Positions 1 to 8,026 are shown, numbered from the stretch's first letter. The stretch: 52,272 bases of DNA from an uncultured Faecalibacterium sp. (GCA_934526125.1 CAKSZU010000001.1:1-52272), one strand, 5' to 3'. The notes: generated by a model not told the origin, from the sequence alone. A program made the numbers and translations.

Positions 1-984
1 CGCAACATCTCCACGGCCCTCGGCGGCCTCGAGGTCATCGACCGCACCATGCTCATCCTCGAGATCTTCCGCAGCCGCGCCGTGACCAACGAGGGCAAGC
101 TGCAGACCGAGCTGGCCCTGCTGCGCTACCGTCTGCCCCGTCTGCAGGGGCTGGGTGAGAGCCTGAGCCGTCAGGGCGGCGGCGGTGGCGGCGGCGGCGG
201 TGCCCGCCGCGGTGCCGGTGAGACCAAGCTCGAACTGGACCGCCGCCATGTCCACGCCCGGATCGATGCGCTGGCCGAAAAGCTGGCCGAGATGGAAAAG
301 CGCCGGGGCGAGAGCCGCAAGGCCCGGGCCAAGACCGGGATGCCGGTAGTGAGCCTGGTGGGCTACACCAACGTGGGCAAATCCAGCCTGATGAACGCCC
401 TGTGCGGCCCCAGCGTGGCCGAAGCCGATATGCTGTTCGCCACCCTGGACCCCACCAGCCGGAAGCTGGTCCTGCCCAGCGGCATGGCCGTGTTGCTGGT
501 GGATACGGTCGGGTTCGTCTCCCGTCTGCCCCACAATCTGGTGGAAGCCTTCAAGTCCACCCTGGAAGAGGCCGCCTGGTCGGATGTCATCGTGCGGGTG
601 GCCGATGCCGGGGATGATCAGCGGGAGGAGCAGCTGGAAGTCACCGACGAGGTCCTGAACGGGCTGGACTGCGACGACATCCCCCGCCTGACCGTCTACA
701 ACAAGTGCGACAAGCCCAACGCCCTGAACTTTGACCCGGACATCCTGCTGACCAGCGCAAAGACCGGCTACGGTCTGGACAAGCTGCTGCAGAAACTGGA
801 CGAGACCCTCAGCGACCGGGTCCACACCATCCGGGTCCTGCTGCCCTACGACAAACTGGGCCTTGCCGCCCCCATGCGGGAGCGCGGCAGTGTACAGACC
901 GAGGAATACCGGGAGAACGGCCTGTATCTGGAGGGCATCGTCAAGACCGAGGATCTGCACTGCTTCGAGGGGTATCTTGTCTGA
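1..984 (+). CDS. hflX: GTPase HflX, 5' end outside window
   Basis: HflX is a ribosome-associated GTPase that splits or rescues stalled ribosomes. The frame is open from base 1, so the N-terminus lies upstream; the first in-window Met (base 49) is internal. The protein shows the HflX signature (RGAGETKLELDRR) followed by a helical linker. The G domain follows: P-loop GYTNVGKSS, G3 DTVGF, G4 NKCD and G5 SAKTGYG. The family's Gly-rich loop before the signature is expanded to about nine consecutive glycines, encoded by a GGC/GGT run at about 176-202. It reads towards a strong terminator at 1066-1117. Identification is secure; only the missing start is uncertain. Confidence 0.95.
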   Translation, partial: RNISTALGGLEVIDRTMLILEIFRSRAVTNEGKLQTELALLRYRLPRLQGLGESLSRQGGGGGGGGGARRGAGETKLELDRRHVHARIDALAEKLAEMEKRRGESRKARAKTGMPVVSLVGYTNVGKSSLMNALCGPSVAEADMLFATLDPTSRKLVLPSGMAVLLVDTVGFVSRLPHNLVEAFKSTLEEAAWSDVIVRVADAGDDQREEQLEVTDEVLNGLDCDDIPRLTVYNKCDKPNALNFDPDILLTSAKTGYGLDKLLQKLDETLSDRVHTIRVLLPYDKLGLAAPMRERGSVQTEEYRENGLYLEGIVKTEDLHCFEGYLV

Positions 985-1029
985 CAAAAAGCCGGGAAAT
1001 CCTTTTAGCAGATTTGTACAAAAACGCCT

Positions 1030-1059
1030 TTGATTTTTTGGGCAGACTTCTGATAGAAT
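1030..1059 (+). promoter_or_regulatory. Candidate promoter before the MATE gene
   Basis: TTGATT (1030-1035), an 18-bp spacer and TAGAAT (1054-1059). If used, transcription would start almost at the first base of the hairpin at 1066. The match is moderate, so this is tentative. Confidence 0.35.
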
Positions 1060-1065
1060 ACAGTA

Positions 1066-1117
1066 GAACGAGTGGCAGTAACTGCGTAAATCCAGTTGCT
1101 GCCGCTCGTTCTTTTTT
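1066..1117 (+). terminator. Strong terminator between hflX and the MATE gene
   Basis: A 19-bp nearly perfect stem (1066-1084 with 1093-1111), an 8-nt loop and six Ts. It ends only 32 bp before the next start codon. It can serve as the hflX terminator, and if the promoter at 1030-1059 is real it also sits in the MATE leader as a barrier. Confidence 0.8.
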
Positions 1118-1148
1118 GCGCTTATCTTTACAAGGAGGATATTTCAAG

Positions 1149-1967
1149 ATGCAAAACAACTCGCAGAATAAAATGGCCGTGGAACCGGTCGGCCCGCTGA
1201 TGTTCCGCATCGGCCTGCCCATCGTGCTCTCCATGATCCTGCAGGCAGCCTACAATGTGGTAGACAGTGCCTATCTGGCACGGATGCCGGTGGGCGGCGA
1301 GGACGCCCTGACCGCCCTGAGCCTTGCCTTCCCGGTGCAGCTGTTCATGGTGGCCGTCTCCATCGGCACCGGTGTCGGCACCAATGCCCTGCTGGCCAAA
1401 CTTCTGGGCCTGGGCGACCGGGAAAACGCCAACCGCACCGCCGGGAACGCCCAGATGCTGGGCATCGTCATTTCCGTGATCTTCATGCTGTTCAGCCTGC
1501 TGGGGGTGCGGCCCTACGTCAGCTCTCAGAGCGCCGGCGGCAGCATCAGCTCCGTCGTGCTGGAAAACGCCATCGGCCTGCCTGCCATCATCTCCCAGGC
1601 CCTGCTGACCGTCATGACCTATTCCCTCAACCTGATCCTCGGTGCCATGCCGCAGGTGGGCCAGAACGCGGTCACGGTCTACGGCCTGTACTATAAGATC
1701 CAGCAGCTCATCATCTTTGCCGCCTTCGGCGTCCGGGATGCCATCACCCCGGTGGTCTCCTTCAACTACGGTGCCCGCAACCCCGACCGGGTGCGTCAGG
1801 TCCTCTTCGTGCTGCCCCCGGTCTGGCTGCTGACCCGCACCGTCACCGGCGCTGCCGATGTCTCCCGGGTCTGGTGGCCCCTTGCCCTGGGCGAAGCCGC
1901 AACGCTGGTGGTCGCCCTGATCATGTTCCGGAGCGTCTACCGCAAAAAAGTCTGCGATCTGCACTGA
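1149..1967 (+). pseudogene. MATE-family efflux transporter with internal deletions
   Basis: MATE proteins are 12-helix cation-coupled drug or metabolite exporters of about 450 residues; this frame encodes only 272. The start at 1149 follows AAGGAGG at 1131-1137; the longer upstream frame runs through a terminator hairpin. The N-terminal part (MFRIGLPIVLSMILQAAYNVVD and onwards) and a central part (IGLPAIISQALLTVMTYSLN to AITPVVSFNYG) are recognisable. Two family segments are missing. The first loss is near residues 120-135, where a helix ends and LENAIGLPAI follows. The second is near residue 217, where PDRVRQ runs directly into the last helices (VLFVLPPVWLL). Each gap would equal roughly 80-100 residues. 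The frame is preserved, so a short protein could be made, but a working 12-helix transporter is unlikely. The family call is secure; the loss of function is inferred. Confidence 0.7.
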
Positions 1968-1999
1968 GTTCCTGTCCTGAAAACAAAAAGCCCCATCAA

Positions 2000-2033
2000 A
2001 CACAAAAACCCGCCTGGCAGCGGGTTTTTGTGT
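2000..2033 (+). terminator. Terminator after the MATE remnant
   Basis: A 14-bp perfect stem (2000-2013 with 2020-2033), a 6-nt loop and flanking A and T runs, so it may work in both directions. Confidence 0.8.
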
Positions 2034-2201
2034 ATAGAGGGGTGGGAAAGTATATAAAGTTGGGAATCGCATTTTCAATCCGGGCTCTGCGGAGCTTCCG
2101 GCCCTGCCGGTCTGCTGCACAGTTCTGCCCTGCAATATGTATTATACGGATTTTGTCTTTCTTGTCAAACAAAATTTTTGCCATTTGCTTTAATTTAGCA
2201 C

Positions 2202-2230
2202 TTTACTTTTCGAGCAAAACTTTATATAAT
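2202..2230 (+). promoter_or_regulatory. Promoter of the Lrp/AsnC regulator
   Basis: TTTACT (2202-2207), a 17-bp spacer and TATAAT (2225-2230). It lies in a visibly AT-rich stretch (about 2135-2340) that fills most of the 380-bp gap between the MATE remnant and this gene. I see no other gene in that gap. Confidence 0.65.
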
Positions 2231-2347
2231 TAACACAGGAATTCAAAATCGCGCCTTTTTCGAGTTTTATGCGATTGCGACAACAATAAAACTTTACTTT
2301 CGGAATTTTTTGTGAATTTCAACAGAAATCAAAAGGAGACCTTCCCC

Positions 2348-2788
2348 ATGGACGATTTAGACCGCAAGATCCTCTCCCTTCTCGCCAAAAATGCCCGGAT
2401 GCCCGTCAAAGAGATCGCCGAGCAGGTGGCTCTGACCAGCCCGGCCGTGTCCAGCCGCATCCACAAACTGGAGACCGACGGCATCATCAGCGGCTACACC
2501 GTCGTGCTGAACCGCCCGGCCGACCGGGTCTATGTGGACGCTCTCATCAGCCTGTCCGTCACCCCCAGCCACCGGGACGAGCTGGTAGAGCTGATGCAGA
2601 ACAGCCGGGAAGTGCTGCAGTGCTACCATGTCACCGGTGCCTACACCTTCCTCATCAAGGTGAGCTGCGGCAGTATGCCCCAGCTGGAGCACCTGATCCT
2701 GCAGTTCCAGAAGCTGGGCACCACCAGCACCCAGATCATCCTGTCCACGCCGGTCAACCACGGGGATCTGGAAGCCCTGCAGCTGTAA
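2348..2788 (+). CDS. Lrp/AsnC-family transcriptional regulator
   Basis: This is a 146-residue protein of normal family length. An N-terminal winged HTH (DDLDRKILSLLAKNARMPVKEIAEQV, residues 2-28) is followed by the recognition region SPAVSSRIHKLETDGII. A C-terminal RAM/ligand-binding domain begins near residue 65 and includes the typical VLQCYHVTGAYTFLIKV segment. Such proteins sense amino acids and act as local or global regulators. Start 2348 is chosen because AAAAGGAGA (about 2331-2339) is correctly spaced; an upstream in-frame ATG at 2312 is poorly placed. The target genes cannot be told from the context, and neither neighbour is an obvious amino acid gene. Confidence 0.9.
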   Translation: MDDLDRKILSLLAKNARMPVKEIAEQVALTSPAVSSRIHKLETDGIISGYTVVLNRPADRVYVDALISLSVTPSHRDELVELMQNSREVLQCYHVTGAYTFLIKVSCGSMPQLEHLILQFQKLGTTSTQIILSTPVNHGDLEALQL

Positions 2789-2959
2789 GGCGCTGTTCAC
2801 AGAACTGTTACATCTTTCCGGCGCGGGCAGTGCAATTCTGCGCCCCGCCGGGCCGTATTCCTGATACAACACGCAGCCCCGAAGCTGCATAAACGCCCCC
2901 GGGGACGGGCATCCTGTTCAAAACAGCCCCGCCCCGGGCCGACGAAAGGAATCACGACC

Positions 2960-3523
2960 ATGAAAAAACGCATTCTTGCCTCGTTGCTGGCACTCTGCAC
3001 CGCCCTGCTGCTCTTCACCGGCTGCGGGAAGACCGGCAGCTCCGGCAGTTCCGCCCCCAAAGATTATACCAAGATTCTCCACGATGCCCGCCCCGAAGAG
3101 GACAACGATTATTATATGATCTTTGCCCCCGGTCAGGACGGACGCTTCACCGCCCAGTACGGTTACAGCGACAGCTACGACGCCGACGCCCTGAACGATG
3201 AGATCCGGGACATGCTGCTCCCCCTGCTGGACCTGCCCGAGGGCAGTTACACCGATTTTGCCGCCTCCATCTCCTCCATGATGGTCCAGAGCTACGGCAT
3301 TGCCATCGTCAAGCCCGCCGAGGGCCGCACACAGGATGTGGTGGACGCCATGGACGCCTATATCCTGGGGCAGCAGCAGAGCATGGAGCATTATCTGGAA
3401 GACCAGTATCAGATCGCAGCCGCTGCCCGGGTGGCAACGGTCCCCACCGGCGAGGTGGTCATGGTCTGCTGTGAAAACAGCGACACCGTCCTTGCTGCCA
3501 TCAAGGCTGCTCTGGCCGCATAA
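2960..3523 (+). CDS. DUF4358 lipoprotein
   Basis: The 187-residue protein starts with a lipoprotein signal peptide (MKKRILASLLALCTALLLFTGCGK; lipobox FTGC, modified Cys about residue 22). The rest resembles DUF4358, a family of small Clostridia lipoproteins of unknown function. Conserved-looking features are the YTDFAASISSMMVQSYGIAIVKP core and the C-terminal VVMVCCENSDTVLAAIKAAL helix. AAAGGAATC lies just upstream of the ATG. The 171-bp gap before it has a GC-rich hairpin without a T-run and no gene. It is expected on the outer face of the membrane; no function is assigned. Confidence 0.75.
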   Translation: MKKRILASLLALCTALLLFTGCGKTGSSGSSAPKDYTKILHDARPEEDNDYYMIFAPGQDGRFTAQYGYSDSYDADALNDEIRDMLLPLLDLPEGSYTDFAASISSMMVQSYGIAIVKPAEGRTQDVVDAMDAYILGQQQSMEHYLEDQYQIAAAARVATVPTGEVVMVCCENSDTVLAAIKAALAA

Positions 3524-3530
3524 AGTGCAT

Positions 3531-3571
3531 AAAAAATGGACTGCTGTACCGTGCGCAGCAGTCCATTTTTT
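3531..3571. terminator. Bidirectional terminator between convergent genes
   Basis: A stem of about 16 bp (AAAAAATGGACTGCTG with its complement) with A and T flanks. It serves both the DUF4358 gene (plus) and the dipeptidase gene (minus). Confidence 0.85.
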
Positions 3572-3575
3572 GTTG

Positions 3576-5060
3576 TCACATATCCGACCGGGAGTAGGCG
3601 TTCTTCATATTGCTGCTCAGCTCGAACAGCACCTTATCCAGCGTATCCGCCGCACGGGCCTTGATCTCGGCGGCAAGGGCCTCGTTGGCCTCCTGACGCA
3701 GGGCGGCGCGGCGGGCGGGGTCTGCCTCTGCCAGCTGCTTTGCGTCGTACTGGTTCAGCAGGGCGCGGCAGGCCGACAGGACCCCCAGCTCATACCGTTC
3801 CAGATGGAATACGGACTTGCCGTAGGAGGCATCCGCCATGGCGGCGATCATCCGGCTGACCCAGTAGAAGCTGTCGGTGGAGACTTCGCCGGTGGTGCCG
3901 GACAGGTAGGCCGGGGTGGTCTCCACGTTGGCGTAGAAGGGCACCATAGTATTCAGAGCATTGGATGCGTAGGCGATCCACTCCACAGCCTGCATCTCGG
4001 CCGGGACATCGGGCCGCAGCTGGATCAGGGCTACAAAGTCGTTCCGGTTGATGCCGATGGAGCGGTACACGCCCCGCTCTTCCTTCGCGCCGTAGCTGCC
4101 GTAGGGATCGTACGGGGTGCCCTGATAGTGGGAGGACAGGACATACTTCATGTCCTCCGGAGTGATCTTCTTTTCCGGCACCATGCACCAGGGCAGATCA
4201 TCGGAAGCAGGGGTATAATCTGCTTCCGGGCCGTCCCACACCCAGGTGTGGGGGTTCAGGGTGCGCAGCATATACCAGGCGCGGGGGGTGTTGTAAACGT
4301 GGTCCGAGTCCGTATGGCTGCCGAAGGCGGCGCGGGGGTCGAACACGCCGTCCTGGGACAGGTCCAGATGGTACTTTTCAATGAACTCCTTCAGGTCCGC
4401 CGAGCACATATAATTTTCCTGTGCGCCCAGGGCGTCCTCCAGATCCAGCTCATCGATCCCAAGCTGGTTGGGCATCACCACATAGCTGTCGTCCGGCACC
4501 CGGCGGGCCATCCAGTGGTGGCCGCCGATGGTCTCAAGCCACCAGATCTCGTTCACGTCCTGGAAGGCGATGCCGTTCATCTCATAGGTGCCGTAGGTCT
4601 CCAGCAGATGGCCCAGGCGCTCCACGCCCTCCCGGGCTGTGCGGATGTAGGGCAGCACCAGATAAACGATGTCCTCTTCGCCGATGCCGCCGGGCACCTC
4701 GGGCTGATTTCCCTTTGCGGGCCGGTACACCACCAGCGGATCGGCCCCCAGCACTCTGGAATTGGATGTAATGGTCTCGGTGGCCGTCATGCCCACATTG
4801 GCGGCGTTGACACCGGCGGCCGCCCAGATGCCCTTGCCCTCCACGGCGTTGGGCATGGCCGTCATCCGCATGGGGTTCCCGGGCAGGGGGATCTCCACAT
4901 GGGACAGCACCGAGCGGTAGACCGCGGGATGCTCCTCCGGCTGGACCACCACGAATTTCTTGGCCGTGAAATGGCCGGAGCCCGAATCATCGTTCCGGGC
5001 GATCATGGTAGAGCCGTCATAGGATGCGTTTTTGCCGACAAGGATCGTTGTACATGCCAT
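3576..5060 (-). CDS. C69-family dipeptidase
   Basis: The 494-residue protein belongs to the peptidase U34/C69 family of N-terminal nucleophile dipeptidases (PepD type), which cleave dipeptides with broad specificity. The N-terminus MACTTILVGKNASYDGSTMIARNDDSG is diagnostic. Cys3 would become the N-terminal nucleophile after removal of the first residues. The later GTYEMNGIAFQDVNEIWWLETIGGHHW segment is also typical. There is no signal peptide beyond the short pro-piece, so it is probably cytoplasmic. Length is normal for the family. A long open frame on the opposite strand is an antisense shadow. Confidence 0.93.
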   Translation of the reverse strand: MACTTILVGKNASYDGSTMIARNDDSGSGHFTAKKFVVVQPEEHPAVYRSVLSHVEIPLPGNPMRMTAMPNAVEGKGIWAAAGVNAANVGMTATETITSNSRVLGADPLVVYRPAKGNQPEVPGGIGEEDIVYLVLPYIRTAREGVERLGHLLETYGTYEMNGIAFQDVNEIWWLETIGGHHWMARRVPDDSYVVMPNQLGIDELDLEDALGAQENYMCSADLKEFIEKYHLDLSQDGVFDPRAAFGSHTDSDHVYNTPRAWYMLRTLNPHTWVWDGPEADYTPASDDLPWCMVPEKKITPEDMKYVLSSHYQGTPYDPYGSYGAKEERGVYRSIGINRNDFVALIQLRPDVPAEMQAVEWIAYASNALNTMVPFYANVETTPAYLSGTTGEVSTDSFYWVSRMIAAMADASYGKSVFHLERYELGVLSACRALLNQYDAKQLAEADPARRAALRQEANEALAAEIKARAADTLDKVLFELSSNMKNAYSRSDM

Positions 5061-5168
5061 AATCTATCAACCTCCGAATCAAAGCAGCGTTTCCGCCGCA
5101 TGCGAAATTTGGTTTGCCGTGACTGATTGTACCCCTTTTCCCCGCAAAAGGCAAGAGGGGTGCCGGGC

Positions 5169-6020
5169 TCACCGCCGGCCGGAATAGAGCCGCACTTCTT
5201 CCAGCTTCTTTTTCCGCAGCAGGAAGAGGGTCGGGATCAGATAGACCAGCACCGAGATCAGCATGGAGGCATCGTAGCCCGAGATGCTCTCGGCCACGCC
5301 CTCCGTCCCGTACAGGCCGCCGGCCAGCAGGGAGGTGATATCCATGGCCGCATGGAGGAACACCGTGACCCACAGATTTCCGGTGCGGAAGTAGATGGCC
5401 GCAAACAGGGTGCCCAGCGATGCGGCAAACACGCACTGCATCAGAACGCCGAACAGCGCACTGGACAGCAGGTTGGACAGATGGGACAGCCCGAACAGCA
5501 GTCCCGAGAGAAGGCAGGCTTTCCAGATGCCGCCCCGGCTGGTGCCGTAGTGGTCCAGAAGAGTCCGGGCAACGATGCCCCGGAACAGAAACTCCTCCGC
5601 GATGCCCACCAGCGTCATATTCAGGAAAAAGCAGAAGATCTGGAAAGCGGGCAGCAGCGGGGTATCCTCCGGCATACCGCCCACCAGCCGGGCACACAGG
5701 TTCATCCCGATGACGAGCAGAGGGTACATGCCCACCAGCAGACCGTTGAAAAAGCCGCTGCCCCGGTGCCGGAGCAGTCCCATCTGGCCGGTGCGGGCCA
5801 GCAGGAACAGGGTCACCAGAAGGCCCACGGTCTCCTGGATCGACCCGATCAGGTAATCGCTCACCCCGTTCAGGTCGGCTCCGCTCACCATCAGGACAGC
5901 GATGATGCAGCAGGATGCCAGGATCAGACTGCCCAGGAACAGAACCTCGGCCAGAATGCAGAACCCGATGGGGTGTTTTGCGCGCAGACGTTTCAGCATG
6001 GTAAATGCCTCCTGTATCAT
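5169..6020 (-). CDS. CPBP-family intramembrane metalloprotease
   Basis: The 283-residue protein has about eight hydrophobic segments and the CPBP/Abi (Rce1-like) motifs: EEFLFRG (motif 1, catalytic Glu pair and Arg), GLSHLSNL (motif 2, His) and a later FLHAAMD (motif 3, His). Family members are membrane-embedded glutamic-type proteases. In bacteria some act in bacteriocin immunity or surface-protein processing. There is no bacteriocin gene nearby. The gene is divergent from the tRNA promoter at 6097-6125. Function beyond the family is unknown. Confidence 0.88.
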   Translation of the reverse strand: MIQEAFTMLKRLRAKHPIGFCILAEVLFLGSLILASCCIIAVLMVSGADLNGVSDYLIGSIQETVGLLVTLFLLARTGQMGLLRHRGSGFFNGLLVGMYPLLVIGMNLCARLVGGMPEDTPLLPAFQIFCFFLNMTLVGIAEEFLFRGIVARTLLDHYGTSRGGIWKACLLSGLLFGLSHLSNLLSSALFGVLMQCVFAASLGTLFAAIYFRTGNLWVTVFLHAAMDITSLLAGGLYGTEGVAESISGYDASMLISVLVYLIPTLFLLRKKKLEEVRLYSGRR

Positions 6021-6096
6021 GATAGTCCTATTCTAGCATACTTTGACGGAAAGCGGAAGCATCCGCCCGGCGGCGCAAAATTTCCGAAAAAAGGTG

Positions 6097-6125
6097 TTGA
6101 CAACTCCGGACCAGTATAGTATAAT
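6097..6125 (+). promoter_or_regulatory. Consensus promoter of the tRNA pair
   Basis: TTGACA (6097-6102), a 17-bp spacer and TATAAT (6120-6125): a perfect sigma-70-type match, as expected for a stable RNA transcript. Confidence 0.9.
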
Positions 6126-6169
6126 ATCCCTTGTCAGCGGCAGACTTCGCAGCTGACGCTCCAGAATGA

Positions 6170-6243
6170 TGGGGATTTGCATAGTGGTAGTGCGGTAGAC
6201 TCTGACTCTACTTGTGGGAGTTCGATTCTCTCATCCCCAACCA
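6170..6243 (+). tRNA. tRNA-Gln (CTG)
   Basis: The acceptor stem TGGGGAT/ATCCCCA starts with the U1-A72 pair typical of tRNA-Gln. The D arm is GCA/TGC, the anticodon stem GTAGA/TCTAC with loop CTCTGAC (anticodon CTG), and the T arm GGGAG-TTCGATT-CTCTC. The discriminator is A6240 and CCA is encoded (6241-6243). It is transcribed from the promoter at 6097-6125. Confidence 0.95.
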
Positions 6244-6244
6244 A

Positions 6245-6266
6245 ACCGCAGTCAATTGGCTGCGGT
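6245..6266 (+). other. Short hairpin between the two tRNAs
   Basis: A perfect 7-bp stem (ACCGCAG with CTGCGGT) and an 8-nt loop lie between the tRNA-Gln CCA end and tRNA-Pro. It is followed by only a short ATTTTC tract, so a processing hairpin is more likely than a full terminator. Confidence 0.4.
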
Positions 6267-6271
6267 ATTTT

Positions 6272-6347
6272 CGGGGCATAGCGCAGTTGGTAGCGCGCCT
6301 CGTTCGGGACGAGGAGGCCGTGGGTTCAAATCCCGCTGCTCCGACCA
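6272..6347 (+). tRNA. tRNA-Pro (CGG)
   Basis: The acceptor stem CGGGGCA/TGCTCCG, anticodon stem CCTCG/CGAGG with loop TTCGGGA (anticodon CGG) and T arm GTGGG-TTCAAAT-CCCGC form a complete cloverleaf. CCA is encoded at 6345-6347. Confidence 0.95.
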
Positions 6348-6349
6348 TA

Positions 6350-6383
6350 AAAACCAGTACACATCTGTGTGCTGGTTTTTTTG
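6350..6383 (+). terminator. Terminator of the tRNA operon
   Basis: A 12-bp stem with one G-U pair (AACCAGTACACA with TGTGTGCTGGTT) followed by a T-run. It begins three bases after the tRNA-Pro CCA end. Confidence 0.85.
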
Positions 6384-6517
6384 TTTTTCCTGCACGGAAG
6401 TGCCCCGCCGGATGCAAATTTCATCTTGACACATCCCCCCTTTGGGAATACTCTTATAGTATCAAAACTCCCCTGCCTTGCGGTGGGAAATACAGAGGAA
6501 ACGAGGGATTCTGAGAG

Positions 6518-7594
6518 ATGAAAAAACGTGTTGGCATCCTGACCTCCGGCGGCGACTGCCCGGGCCTGAACGCAACGATCCGCGGCGTGGCAAAGGCCCT
6601 GTATGCCCGGATGGGCGACAATGTGGAGATCGTGGGCATCCTGAACGGCTACCACGGCCTCATCAACGGCGAGTACAAGGAGATGACCGAGGACGACTTC
6701 CGGGGCATCCTGACCCTGGGCGGCACCATCCTGGGCACCAAGCGCACCCCCTTCAAGCTGATGCGGGTGGTGGAAGAGGACAAGATCGACAAGGTCGCGG
6801 CCATGAAAAAGACCTACAAGGACGCCAAGCTGGACTGCCTGCTCTGCCTGGGCGGCAACGGCACCCACAAGACCGCCAACCTCCTCTCGCAGGAGGGGCT
6901 AAACATCATCGGCCTGCCCAAGACCATTGATAACGACATCTACGGCACCGATGTCACCTTTGGCTTCCATACCGCCGTGGACATCGCCACCGACGTCATC
7001 GACCGCATCCACACCACCGCCGGCAGCCACAGCCGGGTCATGTGCATCGAGATCATGGGCAACAAGGCCGGCTGGCTGACCCTGTACTCCGGCATCGCAG
7101 GCGGTGCCGACATCATCCTGCTGCCCGAGCAGCCCTACGACATCGACCATGTCTGCGACGCCGTGGAGCGCCGGGCAAAGCGCGGCTCCAACTTCTCCAT
7201 CATCGCCGTGGCCGAGGGTGCCATGAACGTGGAGGAAGCCAAGATGAAGCGGAAGGAATGGACGGCCAAGCGCGCCGAGGCCGGTTACACCACCGCCACC
7301 AACCGCATCGCCGCCGCCGTCCAGAAAAAGACCGGCATGGAGACCCGCGTCTGCATCCCCGGCCACATGCAGCGCGGCGGCAGCCCCAGCGCCTATGACC
7401 GTGTGCTGGCCACCCAGTTCGGCAGCTACGCCGCCAAGCTGGTGGAGATTGAGCAGTACGGTGTCACCGTGGCCCTGGTCAACAACCACATCACCGCCAA
7501 CCGCCTGGAGGACATCGCCGGCAAGACCCGCAACGTCCCCGAAGGCTGCGAGCTGCTCACCGTCGCCCGCCGCATGGGCGTCAGCCTGGGGTGA
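6518..7594 (+). CDS. pfkA: 6-phosphofructokinase
   Basis: The 358-residue enzyme phosphorylates fructose 6-phosphate to the 1,6-bisphosphate. Seen are the nucleotide loop GILTSGGDCPGLNA, the GGNGT loop (about residue 110), the catalytic PKTIDND motif, the substrate segment EIMGNKAGWL and PGHMQRGGSPSAYDR. The donor-determining positions are mixed. Gly follows GGN (as in ATP enzymes, E. coli Gly104), but Lys precedes TIDND (as in pyrophosphate enzymes, E. coli Gly124). By family knowledge Gly at 104 favours ATP, in the group III type. TTGACA at 6426-6431 has no well-spaced -10 (TATAGT is 23 bp away), so the promoter is unclear. The Shine-Dalgarno is weak (GAGAG or a more distant AGAGG). Confidence 0.93.
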   Translation: MKKRVGILTSGGDCPGLNATIRGVAKALYARMGDNVEIVGILNGYHGLINGEYKEMTEDDFRGILTLGGTILGTKRTPFKLMRVVEEDKIDKVAAMKKTYKDAKLDCLLCLGGNGTHKTANLLSQEGLNIIGLPKTIDNDIYGTDVTFGFHTAVDIATDVIDRIHTTAGSHSRVMCIEIMGNKAGWLTLYSGIAGGADIILLPEQPYDIDHVCDAVERRAKRGSNFSIIAVAEGAMNVEEAKMKRKEWTAKRAEAGYTTATNRIAAAVQKKTGMETRVCIPGHMQRGGSPSAYDRVLATQFGSYAAKLVEIEQYGVTVALVNNHITANRLEDIAGKTRNVPEGCELLTVARRMGVSLG

Positions 7595-7603
7595 AAACAG
7601 CCC

Positions 7604-7754
7604 AGCCCTCTCAGGCGCTTCGCACCAGCTCCTTGGAAGCAGCATCTGCCGCAAATGTGGAAGAGGTCGTATTCGGACAGGCCTGACCCCGTAGATGCGT
7701 TGGCTCTCCCTTTGGGAGAGCTGGCAAAGCCGTCAGGCTTTGACTGAGAGGGCT
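7604..7754. repeat. MITE-like intergenic repeat, about 151 bp
   Basis: Perfect 11-bp terminal inverted repeats (AGCCCTCTCAG at 7604-7614 and its complement at 7744-7754) bound a non-coding stretch. Inside are nested hairpins: GCTCTCCC/GGGAGAGC (about 7710-7728) and AAAGCC/GGCTTT (about 7729-7742). It starts 10 bp after the pfkA stop. I believe similar elements are dispersed in Faecalibacterium intergenic DNA, but no second copy is present in this window. Confidence 0.6.
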
Positions 7755-7849
7755 TCCCGCTGACCAAAAAACGTTCTCTCCTGCAATTTTCCCAGCGTTT
7801 CATCCGTTCTCTGTATGAAAACGATCCCATCCCCGAAAGGAGTTCTGCT

Positions 7850-7965
7850 ATGAAACGCATTTACCGCAGATGCACTATGCCGTCATGACCGTTTACGAAT
7901 CGCTGGAGGGCACCGCCAGCATCCTGAGCGTGTCGGACAGTTTTGCCCGTGCGTCCGCACAGTAA
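7850..7965 (+). pseudogene. Frameshifted small ORF remnant
   Basis: A good ribosome site (GAAAGGAG, about 7835-7842) precedes ATG 7850, but that frame stops after 13 codons (MKRIYRRCTMPS). A one-base shift joins it to an open frame from about 7867 to the stop at 7963-7965 (MHYAVMTVYESLEGT and onwards, from ATG 7870). The remnant is about 36 codons and lies just downstream of the repeat element. No family is recognised. It could instead be a real 31-residue ORF starting at 7870, but that start lacks its own ribosome site. Confidence 0.4.
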
Positions 7966-7981
7966 GCTTTTTTCAAATGAC

Positions 7982-8026
7982 AAAACCGGAGCGCCCCCGC
8001 CAATGGCAGGAGCGCTCCGGTTTTTG
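7982..8026. terminator. Terminator of the rfb operon
   Basis: A 13-bp stem (AAAACCGGAGCGC with its complement) around a 15-nt loop, with A and T flanks. It ends the minus-strand rfbADB transcript and may also stop plus-strand reading from the pfkA side. Confidence 0.8.

Noticed and set aside
3300..5126. A plus-strand open frame of about 600 codons opposite the C69 dipeptidase gene
   Set aside because: Antisense shadow; it begins inside the DUF4358 gene and runs through the terminator.
6426..6460. TTGACA plus TATAGT as the pfkA promoter
   Set aside because: The spacing is 23 bp, too long for a sigma-70-type promoter; no better -10 at 16-18 bp was found.
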